A stretch of DNA of 10,511 nucleotides from Smittium culicis (GCA_001970855.1 LSSN01004587.1:1-10511); one strand, 5' to 3'. Positions 1 through 8,401 are shown, counted from the stretch's first letter. Made by a program: numbers and translations. The notes: a model not told the origin generated them from the sequence alone.

Positions 1-41
1 AAATAAATCTAGTAATCATGTGAGATCCAGAAATACCTTAG

Positions 42-516
42 CGGGTGAAAAAAGTGGAAAGAAAAACTTTTATTATCATAAAAACCCCTAAAACGGCGCC
101 ATCTACAGAAGCTGCAGTGCGAAAGCATATTAAAAATTCCTACAAGTCGGGGTTTCAGAATTAATATAAGGGGGGAAATCGATCGAGCCGCTAATGAAAA
201 ACAAATAACACTCAGTTGGAGAGTGCCTCTCAATCAATAGAAAAATTTGGTGAAAACCCAAAGACAGCCAGTGGGTCCGGAGAATCATAGAAAAGGGAAA
301 CAAAATACCCTTCAAAATATTGGAACTTCAGTGGCTCCGAAAGGCGATTCTGAAGATTCCGCCGTCTCTGGTGAGTTATTCTAAGAATTGATAGTGGATA
401 CCGAGCCCTGAGGTTCGAAAGGCCCTGATAAACGAAGTTACATCATTATTGGAGAGGAAGGAAATTTGTAAGGTAGAGAATCCGACACTGTGATTATACA
501 GAAACTTATTATACCT
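42..516 (+). pseudogene. Decayed coding segment 1 (possible N-terminal or Gag-like region)
   Basis: Two overlapping reading frames look coding. Frame 3 is open at 42-161 and includes the peptide TEAAVRKHIKNSYKSGFQ. Frame 1 is open at 82-237 and continues to 516 with only four stops (238, 382, 409, 469) in 145 codons, about half the number expected at this composition. Around 328-408 frame 1 is rich in Ser, Gly, Asp and Glu (for example GDSEDSAVSGELF), like a disordered acidic linker. A frameshift from frame 3 to frame 1 somewhere in the first 300 bases would join the more protein-like parts. I do not recognise the family. A Gag-like role is inferred only from its position upstream of the protease-like remnant. 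Two minus-strand ORFs over 9-315 are taken to be antisense shadows. Confidence 0.35.
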
Positions 517-569
517 TAAAAATAATTCAATAGAGCTATACAATTCTTTAGTCTAATAAATTTGAATCA

Positions 570-872
570 ATGAATCGATTACAGGAACTTCGAGATGAAT
601 TCTATTTAATAATTAATCAGGGTGATATTCAGAAATGATTAAATGACGCTCTTGGACATGAAGCGCGCTTTAATTCATATATTGATACCAAAATCGTGCA
701 GAAAATATCTACATATCTGTTGAAACAGGAAAAGATAGCATCTGCGAGCTCTATATTTTGGGCTTTCATTAATTCTAATTATGTTCATAAAAATATTACG
801 GCCGGTATTGAATTGGGAAATATTTCACAAGACGCGATTTGCAAAGTAACTCAAAGATATCTTGATGAATAA
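570..872 (+). pseudogene. Decayed coding segment 2, best preserved in the window
   Basis: Frame 3 runs from an ATG at 570 to TAA at 870-872 with a single internal TGA at 636-638: one stop in 100 codons where about seven would be expected. The translation looks globular and helical, with charged and hydrophobic residues mixed (for example LNDALGHEARFNSYIDTK before the middle, and IFWAFINSNYVH with two aromatic clusters near residues 69-80). The frame extends at lower quality upstream to about 504 and downstream to about 956, where KCxKRSCRNC gives three cysteines near 903-935. That is not a proper CCHC knuckle. The internal TGA and terminal TAA could be former Trp and Gln codons after C-to-T type changes. 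I do not recognise the family. The frame must shift from segment 1 between about 516 and 552. Confidence 0.5.
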
Positions 873-1092
873 GAGCCAAAAGAAGTGATACTAATTAACA
901 CCAAATGCTAAAAGAGAAGTTGTCGAAATTGCGATATATGATAAAATACTCAATCAGAACTAAAACCTGCGCAAAATTTTGAAAATTTAGATTGAATTTC
1001 GACACCAACGAGATTTAAACCAGTTTATCACCTTCAAAGATCAGATAACCTGTTAAGGAAGCCGTGAAGATCATAAGTTTTGCAAAGACAAC

Positions 1093-1308
1093 GCATTGGA
1101 TTTTAGCAAGCTTTGAGGTAAAAGTGCAGAATATGGCAGTAGCGCTACTCTCTGGGATCTTAATTCTACAAAGGTTACTAGAGCTGAAGACAATGATTTG
1201 GCGAGATCAAATTCATTAACTGCATCAATTAATTTATCAAATCAAGCGATAAAGGGTCTAATATTATGGATACTGACTTATATAAATAAAAAAGTGATTC
1301 TTTTCTAA
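1093..1308 (+). pseudogene. Decayed coding segment 3
   Basis: Frame 1 is open from 1093 to a TAA at 1306-1308 except for one TGA at 1114-1116: one internal stop in about 71 codons, with about five expected. The peptide is rich in Ser, Asn and Thr with mixed charge (for example LWDLNSTKVTRAEDNDLARS), followed by a hydrophobic stretch ending in LILWILTY near 1258-1284. It follows segment 2 after a frame change between about 960 and 1093. Its last bases overlap segment 4, whose frame takes over near 1290, so a single small indel would link the two. No domain was recognised. It would sit between Gag and protease if the copia reading is right. Confidence 0.4.
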
Positions 1309-1526
1309 TCGTATTTACAGAGATAAAGTTATTGACCCATGTAAGAAATACGAACTGGATAATTTTAAATTGAAGTCCTAGCTATCATATGTTATGTAAC
1401 AGGAATCACTCAGCTCTTTAAATAAAATTCATAGAGTTTTTGGAATTTAAAATTACGTTAGAGCTGAATGAAACATTAGGATATTCAGTATTAATAAATT
1501 CCAACAATAAAAAAACTCTTCTAATG
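1290..1526 (+). pseudogene. Decayed retropepsin-like segment (copia-type protease relic)
   Basis: Frame 3 has only two stops (TGA 1371, TAA 1419) in 79 codons, with about six expected. Codons 1356-1391 read W-I-I-L-N-stop-S-P-S-Y-H-M. Copia proteases carry a W-I-[L/I]-D-S-G-A-[S/T]-x-H-M active-site motif; aligned with one extra hydrophobic residue, the Trp, Ile, final Ser, His and Met positions agree. The catalytic Asp is Asn, the next Ser is a stop and the Gly is Ser, so the enzyme would be dead. Downstream, KITLELNETLGYSVLIN (1449-1499) resembles the beta-strand region that follows the active site in copia proteases (V-x-L-x-[D/N]-x-x-x-L-x-x-x-G-x-G-x-V). The motif match was made by eye and may be coincidental. 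Confidence 0.4.
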
Positions 1527-1529
1527 TAA

Positions 1530-1910
1530 AGGCACTTCGAGCAAACTCCACTCCAGAATCATTGAATAATGCTGAGCTTATGCGGAAACAAGTTATGTAA
1601 AACTAATCCATACTCCAGGTTGCGTACGTATAATATATCTTTGATAAATTATACTCCCATAATGGGCTGCTTCATATAAAACATGGTTATTTAGGCCGTA
1701 AAAAAAAATATTAACAATTAATACAGGAATCGCTTTATATGACTAATAGCAGGAGGGAAAATCTAAAAGGTAGCGATATACGACCAGCTGCTACCCGTGG
1801 CCTAAGTAAAGAAGTCATAATGCTTTGATGCACATATGAAAGACTTGGAAGAGCCCATGTTTATGCTTTGTACAAAAACTAAAAATAAGTTAATCCAATT
1901 TTACAGTGAA
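1530..1910 (+). pseudogene. Possible pre-integrase remnant
   Basis: In frame 2, codons 1823-1873 read L-stop-C-T-Y-E-R-L-G-R-A-H-V-Y-A-L-Y. Copia elements carry an L-W-H-x-R-L-G-H-x-x-x-x-x-L motif just before integrase. Reading the TGA as a lost Trp and allowing a two-residue insertion gives R-L-G, a nearby His and the Ala-Leu in register. The stop density across 1319-1910 in this frame (about 13 in 197 codons) is no lower than chance, so only the short motif and its position about 0.45 kb after the protease-like segment support this call. The zinc-binding His and Cys residues of integrase were not found. Confidence 0.25.
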
Positions 1911-2075
1911 GGAAAAAAAACCTTATAATTCTGAAATTGATATTTTAGATATAGTTCCCGGATCTTTTAGCGAATTTAATAGCTTTTTCATGCATAACAC
2001 AGTCTAAGGATGCAGTCAAAGATGTGTAAATTGGTAATCCTATGCTTATCGAGATAATAATAGGGCTTTGATATA

Positions 2076-3050
2076 ATGGATACTAAGTGGAACACTTTCG
2101 AAGGTCAAGGAATCTCCAAAAATGCCACATATATTAAATCCTTAAATAAAGGCGCAGTAAGGAAAAAACTACTTACTATCCGATTCATCTGAAATTTAAG
2201 GAATTTTCTCGTATTGGATATTTTTTACTCTGAATAAAAGCAGCAATTGTATTAATTAATTAGCTGAATTTTTAAAGGTTATAAATTTAGAAATAGTGAA
2301 ATATAGATGTAAAAATATCAAATTTAACAACTAGCTCAAAATTCCAAACTCTTGAACGAATCATATTTTATGCACACATGTTTACTAATGATATAGGTAA
2401 CAAGCCTCGTGAGCTTCATTCAGCATAGCATAAAAATTAAACCAGAGAATCGGTAATTCACGAGCTTAGATCGATACGAGAATCAAAAAATATTATTGTT
2501 TACAATCAATAATTTTAATTTTCCGCAGATGAGATATCATGAGAACAAGTGATATTTATTGCATTGATGATTCACAGACTAATGTATTGGTATTATAATA
2601 AATTTGAACATTTTCTTCACCTAAAGAGAAGCTTAATGGTCATATAATTGAAAAACCGTGTGAAATAAGCAGCCTTTAATATAAGCTACTATTTCAGGTC
2701 GATGAAAATGATGTTTATATATAAAAGATTAGCATCTGTAATTTCCACAAATCCGCACAATAAATACATTAATTTATAGATAAAAACCCTGAATATATTT
2801 TAAAAAAGCCATAACAGTACCCTTTCATTCAAAATTATAGCAAAAAAATTTTCAAATATTTTACAATTTGATTCCTTGCGTGATCAAAAAATAAATTTCA
2901 AAGTCGAGATAAATTTGTGTTAAAGTTTAATGAAAAGCTCGAATTTCTGCAGACTCAATTGATTTACAAGAATTTTGGTCTAGCTACGAAATTTTGGATA
3001 CACATTATCACTTATACTACACTATGAGAACTAGTATCGCAGATGAGATA
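2076..3050 (+). pseudogene. Possible reverse transcriptase/RNase H remnant
   Basis: Two weak signals. First, a frame 3 stretch from ATG 2076 to TGA 2190 begins MDTKWNTF and continues to KGAVRKK; copia reverse transcriptases often begin with an A-M-x-x-E-[W/M]-x-x-[F/L] run followed by an N-G-T-W and K-G patch. Second, frame 2 codons 2729-2776 read L-A-S-V-I-S-T-N-P-H-N-K-Y-I-N-L, resembling the A-x-x-[I/L]-x-x-N-P-x-x-H-x-R-[S/T]-K-[H/Y]-I-[D/N]-[I/L] segment near the end of copia RNase H, with about two residues missing. The Y-V-D-D box and the A-F-L-N-G motif were not found. Frame 1 is open at 2884-3024 (47 codons), which may be another fragment. Stops are frequent in the other frames. Confidence 0.25.
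2524..2537 (+). repeat. 14-bp direct repeat, copy 1
   Basis: CGCAGATGAGATAT is identical at 2524-2537 and 3039-3052. A second shared module, ATGAGAAC[A/T]AGT, follows copy 1 at 2540 and precedes copy 2 at 3024. The two modules therefore flank a 500-bp interval in opposite order. This could be the edge of a decayed tandem or terminal repeat, or chance. Confidence 0.4.
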
Positions 3051-3052
3051 TT
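3039..3052 (+). repeat. 14-bp direct repeat, copy 2, at the composition break
   Basis: Identical to 2524-2537 and located where G+C drops from about 30% to below 20%. Its position close to the inferred end of the relic element is suggestive, but no longer flanking identity is visible. Confidence 0.4.
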
Positions 3053-3059
3053 ACAACTG

Positions 3060-4530
3060 ATGAAAATTAACATATATATAAAGATTTATAACCTAAATCT
3101 GACATATAATTTGAATGCTATATACTAATATTGTACTAAGGTTATATTAATATTATATCCCACTATTAAAATACTAATTTTTTATTTTCCCTTTATGATA
3201 AGATGAAAAGTTTATCTATACACCCGTAATTTGAAATTCTATTTATTTTTTACCCTAAGTTTCATTTTAATTAATAAATATGGTATAAATTTAATAATAA
3301 TTAATTATTAATTTAGTATTAGTTAATAGCTGTAAAAAACTAAATATTCTTTATAATTTAGATGACATTCTTTGGAATTTATGTTTTCGTGTTTTTTTTT
3401 AGATTTATTTATTTTAAGAGAAAATAAACTATTTTATGCAATACAATATGGATAACAATTCTAATTTAAATTATAATATCATTATAGCTATCAATATTTC
3501 TGTAGCTTAAATTAACGATTTATTTCTACTGATATGAGTTATATTCTTTATAATTATTTATTTTTGCTTTCTTAAATTAAAATAATTTCTTATAGAATTA
3601 TCATACTTATGGATTATAGATGAATAACATGATTTTGGTAAAATAAAATAGGATATAAAATCAATTTTTTGTTTAGTTTACCTTGAATTTTTATTAATCA
3701 ATCATTAAAATTTTTATAATTTTTAAGTATTAAAATAGTAAAATCAGCTTTTTACTTTAATATCTGTACATTATTAATTTATAGGGCCTTTTATTTATAA
3801 ATATTTCAAAATTAGAAAATTTAGTAAAAGCACCAAAAAAAATGAATTACGACTTTTAGAAAAAAAACTATGAAAATTATCTTTTTAACCTAAAAAAAAA
3901 ACTGAAATATATGTATATATATTAAATGATTAAGTATTTATTTGTGTGTAATAACTTGAAGCTATAGCATCAGAAATAATATAAAAAATCATTATAATTT
4001 TCAAAAAAATAATAATTGTGCGATTGTTAATTTAAATATAGAAAAATCTATATTCGCAATTTCAAATTAGTAAACGTATCTAGAAATCTATTTCTTGATT
4101 TATATACTCATAAATATATTTATTTTTTAACATAAATCCTATATTTATTTTGATTTTTTATTATTTACTATGAATTATTATATATCCGTTGTTATTAGTA
4201 AAAAAATTGAAAAACTAATTTTGAATATTAAAGGTATAAAAACAGTCCTGATTGCTATAAATTTTTCAACTATAAAAACGATTTCAAAAATAATATAATA
4301 TATTAAACTCAGATAAATATTGAATTTCAATTATTATTATTAATATTTAAACAAAAAAAGTATTAAAGATAAAATAAAACTAAAAAATAAATAAATTCGA
4401 TCTTATATTACATCATGCATAGTAATATACAATAAAATCCATACTCGAATATTTTTAATAAGTTTAATTTAATCTGATATAATTAAAATTTTTAAATAGA
4501 GTAGAATTAATAGTTTTTTTTATCTGGGAG
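3060..4530. other. AT-rich gene-free stretch
   Basis: Roughly 15-20% G+C. No ORF of useful length in any frame, no tRNA-like T-arm, no conserved motif recognised. Contains many A and T runs and short AT palindromes (for example 16 bp perfect at 3295-3310), which are expected at this composition. It may be intergenic, heterochromatic or strongly mutated repeat DNA. I see nothing that decides between these. Confidence 0.7.
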
Positions 4531-4617
4531 TATAATAACTCACAAATCTTGGGTCACTATACATCCATATATTAATAATTCACAAATATTGGATCGCTAA
4601 ATACCCATATATTAATA
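4531..4617 (+). repeat. Two-copy tandem repeat, period 40 bp
   Basis: The segment starting at 4541 (CACAAATCTTGGGTCACTAT) recurs 40 bp later at 4581 as CACAAATATTGGATCGCTAA. The following bases also match (ACATCCATAT at 4561, ATACCCATAT at 4601), and both copies are followed by ATTAATA. In the core, 24 of 30 bases agree, with further agreement on both sides. This is a diverged duplication; it is less AT-rich than its surroundings, which makes the match more notable. Confidence 0.75.
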
Positions 4618-7471
4618 CACGACTTTATATTTATATATTAACTATTAATTTTTTCTAAATTTCGTTATACTTTTATTTTTTATCTGACTTAAAATTTCTT
4701 TTTTTTCCCTATAGTGAATTTCACTTATGCTAATTATTTTCCGGCTACCTTTATTTTATCGTTTTAAATTCCACATAATATTCTCATAAGTTAGTTTCGA
4801 TTACTTGTATTATGTATATTTATCATTTTTTCTAAATGAAAACTCAAATATTTTGTTATTTTCCTTCCAAAAAATAGCTATTGTAGAAATAAATGTATCA
4901 ATTTATAAGATATGACTAATAGAGATATTAATATTTTGCTAAAATAGCAATATTTTTTTCTAAAGCATTGTAAAATTAGTTTATTTTTTTTTAGTCGATA
5001 AAATTTATCCTGTATAATACAATATACTTTTGATGATAATTATTGTGCATCGAAAATATTTTATTATTATGCATACCTTAATATATTCTTTGGTCTTATT
5101 GAAATAATTGAACATAATTTAAAACTTTAATAAAAAAACTAATAAAAAGTATTTAATCAATTGAAAAAATGCAGTATGATATAATTGATTTTAGTTTTAA
5201 TAAAATTGGATTTTTCTATAATAATAAATTATATTTTCATATCCCTCGGAATTAACTTGATAAATTACTAAAACTATTTAATATCGCTATATAATGGAAA
5301 AAATAAAAAATAAAATCGAGAAATAAACCAACGATATCTTTATTTTAACATTAATTTTTTGTTTTCTTAATTCATTTTTTACTTTATCAGATTCAGCTGA
5401 TATATTTACTTTTTTATTCTTTTCATATAATTAAAACTTAAATATAAAAGAAAAAATCAAATTTAAAGCTATTATGATTGAATATTTATTATTTGGTCAA
5501 TATATTTAATAAGAATATTCAATTCTTTAAAGAATTTTTTGAAATTTTGTATATCATTCGGTATTAAATGCAAATATATTGTCAATTAACGTGAAATGTT
5601 TTTTCTATTTATTCTGAAAAATTATCTGTGTAATTATAGAGACTGTAATAAATTATAATTTATCTATAGAGTTTTAACTGAATTAAGAGCGAGGTTAATT
5701 GTATTTTTTCCATATTTGATGAAATATTGATATTATAAACTAAAAATAAATTATTAGTCATTTCTAGATAATTAAATTAACAATTTTTATCTATTTAGTA
5801 GTTTAAATTATTCTAATAGAATCAGAACTTTATTTTCCTTGCATTAGATACAAAATTTTTAATCTTAATACTCGTAATAAAATCCAATATAAAAATAAAT
5901 GTGATATATTATCCGATTTTGAATGAATTTAATTTCATATTATATCAATTCTCTGTATTTTTAGTATATCTATTCGGATTTCATAGAGGATATTTATAAA
6001 TATGATATTCTCGTCTTTACCATTGATAAAATTAATCTAATAATTTTTTATTCATTTTATTATAGTAAAAAGGAAATCGTGCTCCTAATATTTTATCCAA
6101 TTAGTGTGAAAGTAATTTTTATATTTATATTTATCCCTATAGTCATTATACGTCTAAAATTGATTCAAATTCAATTTTTATTTTCAAAAAAATAAAATTA
6201 GTTACCTCTATATTTTTATGTTTTTGATGGTCTAAATGCGAATTTTATATTAAAGTTCTTTACAAATATAAACTTAATTCTTAAACTTTATATTAATTTC
6301 ATTTATTTCATTAATGTATAATCTATTGGAAAATTTTATTGATATATAAGAATGATGAGAATTAATAAAATATTTTTAATTAATTACATTTTATCTATTT
6401 TGACTATAGTTACGTTTAAAAATGTTTTCATACTTGATTTTAAATTTTCATACACTTTTTATAGTTAGTAGATAAATTTTAGAATTAAAAAAAAAATTAT
6501 GTACTGGCTTTGGTGAGAAAGTTTCGAATAAAATTTTATTTCGTTTCCGTCATATAAAAGAATAGAAAATAACTTTATCTTCAATTTACTTGATATATTT
6601 TCAAAAGTGTATATTTTTGGTTATAAATAGCCTAAAAACTCATTTTATTGATTTTTTAAGTTAAGAATGAATAATTTTTTTTTTTCAATTTTCTTGAAAA
6701 AATTAAATATTTTAAAACTTGAATAAAAATTTATAACATCACGAAAAATTAAATCTTTTCGCAAATTAATCAATTTCTAAATATCTCGATGCAATTAAAT
6801 ATTTGCTATAGTATCTCAAAAATATAGATAATTATCACCTAAATGCTACTATAACCTTTCATAGGGAAACTGATTGAAAAATTTTCAATAATTATTTTCA
6901 CATTCTAATATATAAATTCTCATGCATTTTCAAATTCGCTGATAGTTTATTTCACGCTATTTTATCCAAGTTTTGAATTATCTGCGACTAATAATATATA
7001 TAAATACCATGATTATCATCTGATAGTTGGTGTATTTGATAAAAATTTTACATATTTTTTGAATATATAAATTGAAATATATTGCTTTACTTGTTTTTTT
7101 CACCACAAAATATATCTTGAATATAATTTATAGCTATAATTACTCTTGTTTTTTGTGAATGTTATGTAATTTTTTTTCAAAAAATTCTATTGTATATTAT
7201 CTATATTTTCACTGAAATTAGGTTCAATAAATAGACATTTTTAATAGTATATTCCAAAATTTATTGATACTTTTAAAAAAATTCTAAAGCATAAATATTC
7301 TGGTTCAAAGAATTCTTACTTATAAAATGTCAAATCGAGAAATAATAATACTAATCCAATTTCAGAAAATTAAATATTTGTCTATTCTCAATTCAATTAA
7401 ATATTTTAAAAATTAAAATGCAACTATTTTAATTAGAATAATCAAATTCTTTTATTTATGAGAAAATTTTA
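4618..7471. other. Long AT-rich gene-free stretch
   Basis: About 2.85 kb at roughly 15-22% G+C with no supportable ORF or RNA gene on either strand. Minor structure: a short hairpin with 6-bp arms TTGCTA/TAGCAA and a 3-base loop at 4936-4950, soon followed by a T run; and two adjoining palindromes, GAATATTC at 5513-5520 and AATTCTTTAAAGAATT at 5521-5536. Variants of CAATTAAATATTT recur around 6790 and 7395. None exceeds what an 80% A+T sequence can give by chance, except possibly the adjoining palindromes. Confidence 0.65.
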
Positions 7472-7532
7472 GGCACGAAGGGAGGAGTAAAGAAAGGGCT
7501 AAGTTTGGACTGAGACTGAGACTGAGACTAAG
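7472..7532 (+). repeat. Purine-rich island ending in a GACTGA hexamer repeat
   Basis: After 4 kb of very AT-rich DNA, 7472-7507 is G+A-rich (AGGCACGAAGGGAGGAGTAA, then AAAGGGCTAAG). It runs into GACTGA repeated at 7508, 7514 and 7520 with an imperfect fourth copy (GACTAA) at 7526-7531. The strand asymmetry is strong, and local G+C rises to about 45%. A polypurine tract, a transcript leader or a promoter-proximal pyrimidine tract read on the minus strand are all possible. No gene is visible on either side. Confidence 0.7.
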
Positions 7533-7741
7533 ATAGTGTTATTTATTTAATATTATAGGGATAAAATATTTTTCGTGGGATAAATAAAATAAAATAAATA
7601 ATACACTTAAATTTTTCTGAAAGATGGAAAAAAGTTACCCTTTATACTTTTGAGGAAAAATCTAAATTATATTTTTAAATAAAGGTAATTATAAAAGTGT
7701 TAATAATTTTCAAATAATTGCTTGTGGAAAATTATGAAATT

Positions 7742-7870
7742 TTCTAAAAGGTTCTAGAAGCGATTGGAAATAATCTATGAATAAAATTTCATTACATTTC
7801 ATTGTATTCCAAAATTTCTTTTGATGTTTCATTATATTCCCTAATGTTCCATAAAGTTCTAGATTGTTTC
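7742..7870. promoter_or_regulatory. Phased TTC/GAA array resembling composite heat-shock elements
   Basis: Seen: TTC begins at 7742, 7752, 7788, 7798, 7807, 7816, 7828, 7837, 7847, 7857 and 7868, and GAA at 7757 and 7767. Spacings are mostly 9-12 bp. At 7752-7769 the order is TTC, 2 bases, GAA, 7 bases, GAA, exactly the gap-type heat-shock element layout of fungal HSF sites. At 7837-7859 three TTC units sit at exact 10-bp steps, the step-type layout. Known: HSF trimers bind such arrays. Inference: either a regulatory cluster or a decayed minisatellite of about 10 bp with unit like TTCCATAAAG. No downstream gene was identified on either strand, which weakens the promoter reading. Confidence 0.4.
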
Positions 7871-8149
7871 TGTGCATAACAGAAAATATATAATTTCAGC
7901 TTTTATTTTTTTATAAGTTTATTTAAATATTGGTAGATTGATGTATTTGTGTATTGTAAAGAATTTTTTTGATTATTTTACCAAAATCACTTAAATTAGA
8001 CCTAGGTTAATCTTATAATTTGCATTTATATATTATATTAATCATAAATTATTTAAAACAAAAAATTACTCATATAAATAATAAATTTTGAATAAATATA
8101 GCTAATATTTTTATTTATAAATTTTTTTTTTGTTAATTAAAATGAAATG
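7871..8149. other. AT-rich gene-free stretch
   Basis: No ORF or recognisable motif between the TTC array and the small minus-strand ORF. Composition is again below about 20% G+C. If the array were a promoter acting rightwards, the transcribed region would begin here, but no coding frame on the + strand opens. Confidence 0.65.
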
Positions 8150-8401
8150 TTAAATTATTATTAAAACATAACAATTATTGACATAATAATTCCTGTTAAT
8201 AAATTTAAATTTATTAATTACGAAAATTATAAAGATACAGAAAAACAATAACATTGAATATGTTGAATAATAAATCCTAAACCCAATTAAAAACATTAAA
8301 CGTATATCATATTTTAAATTTTTGATTTTTCTAATAATAAAGCAAAAATCTGACAGAAAATTAAATAAAATAGCCAAAAATAGTAGATGAAAAGAATTCA
8401 A
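8150..8401 (-). CDS. Short hydrophobic ORF, probably spurious
   Basis: An 83-codon minus-strand ORF starts at an ATG ending at 8401. It is dominated by Phe, Ile, Leu, Tyr and Asn, the residues that AT-only codons produce. Three hydrophobic runs could be read as membrane segments: residues about 4-17 (FHLLFLAILFNFL), 34-43 (RLMFLIGFRI) and 50-63 (MLLFFCIFIIFVI). It has no recognised domain, no promoter that I can defend, and the same base composition as the surrounding non-coding DNA. By rough estimate, an ORF this long is expected about once in a window of this size and composition. If real, it would be a small membrane protein of unknown function. Confidence 0.12.
   Translation of the reverse strand: MNSFHLLFLAILFNFLSDFCFIIRKIKNLKYDIRLMFLIGFRIYYSTYSMLLFFCIFIIFVINKFKFINRNYYVNNCYVLIII

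Larger units (their letters stand above)
1..3060 (+). mobile_element. Heavily decayed element, possibly a Ty1/copia-type retrotransposon relic
   Basis: Seen: this block is clearly richer in G+C (roughly 35-45%, falling towards 3 kb) than everything after about 3,060. It contains several + strand stretches with few stops, each in a different frame. Known: copia Pol runs gag, retropepsin, pre-integrase and integrase, reverse transcriptase, RNase H. Inference: three degenerate matches lie in that order (1356-1391, 1823-1873, 2729-2776), so this is probably a copia relic with many frameshifts and stops. The last two are only about 0.9 kb apart, whereas an intact element would have over 2 kb there, which implies an internal deletion. 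No LTR pair, primer-binding site or target-site duplication was found, and the 5' end may lie outside the window. The alternative is a decayed host gene or another repeat family. The evidence for decayed coding sequence is stronger than the evidence for copia. Confidence 0.45.

Noticed and set aside
9..315. Two minus-strand ORFs of 74 and 61 codons at 9-233 and 130-315
   Set aside because: They overlap each other in different frames and lie antisense to the better + strand coding-like frames; no domain or motif is recognisable, so they are treated as shadows.
412..426. GGTTCGAAA near 412, resembling a tRNA T-arm
   Set aside because: No matching acceptor stem, anticodon arm or D-arm could be placed around it.
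1319..2960. A single long frame 2 reading of more than 500 codons if all stops are read as amino acids
   Set aside because: Stop density in that frame is about the random expectation (about 13 in the first 197 codons), so reading through would make any frame look open.
3295..3310. 16-bp perfect A/T palindrome, and a similar one at 5648-5663
   Set aside because: About two such palindromes are expected by chance in 10 kb at this composition.
4936..4960. Hairpin followed by a T run, like a bacterial terminator
   Set aside because: The arms are only 6 bp, there is no gene upstream, and the window does not look bacterial.
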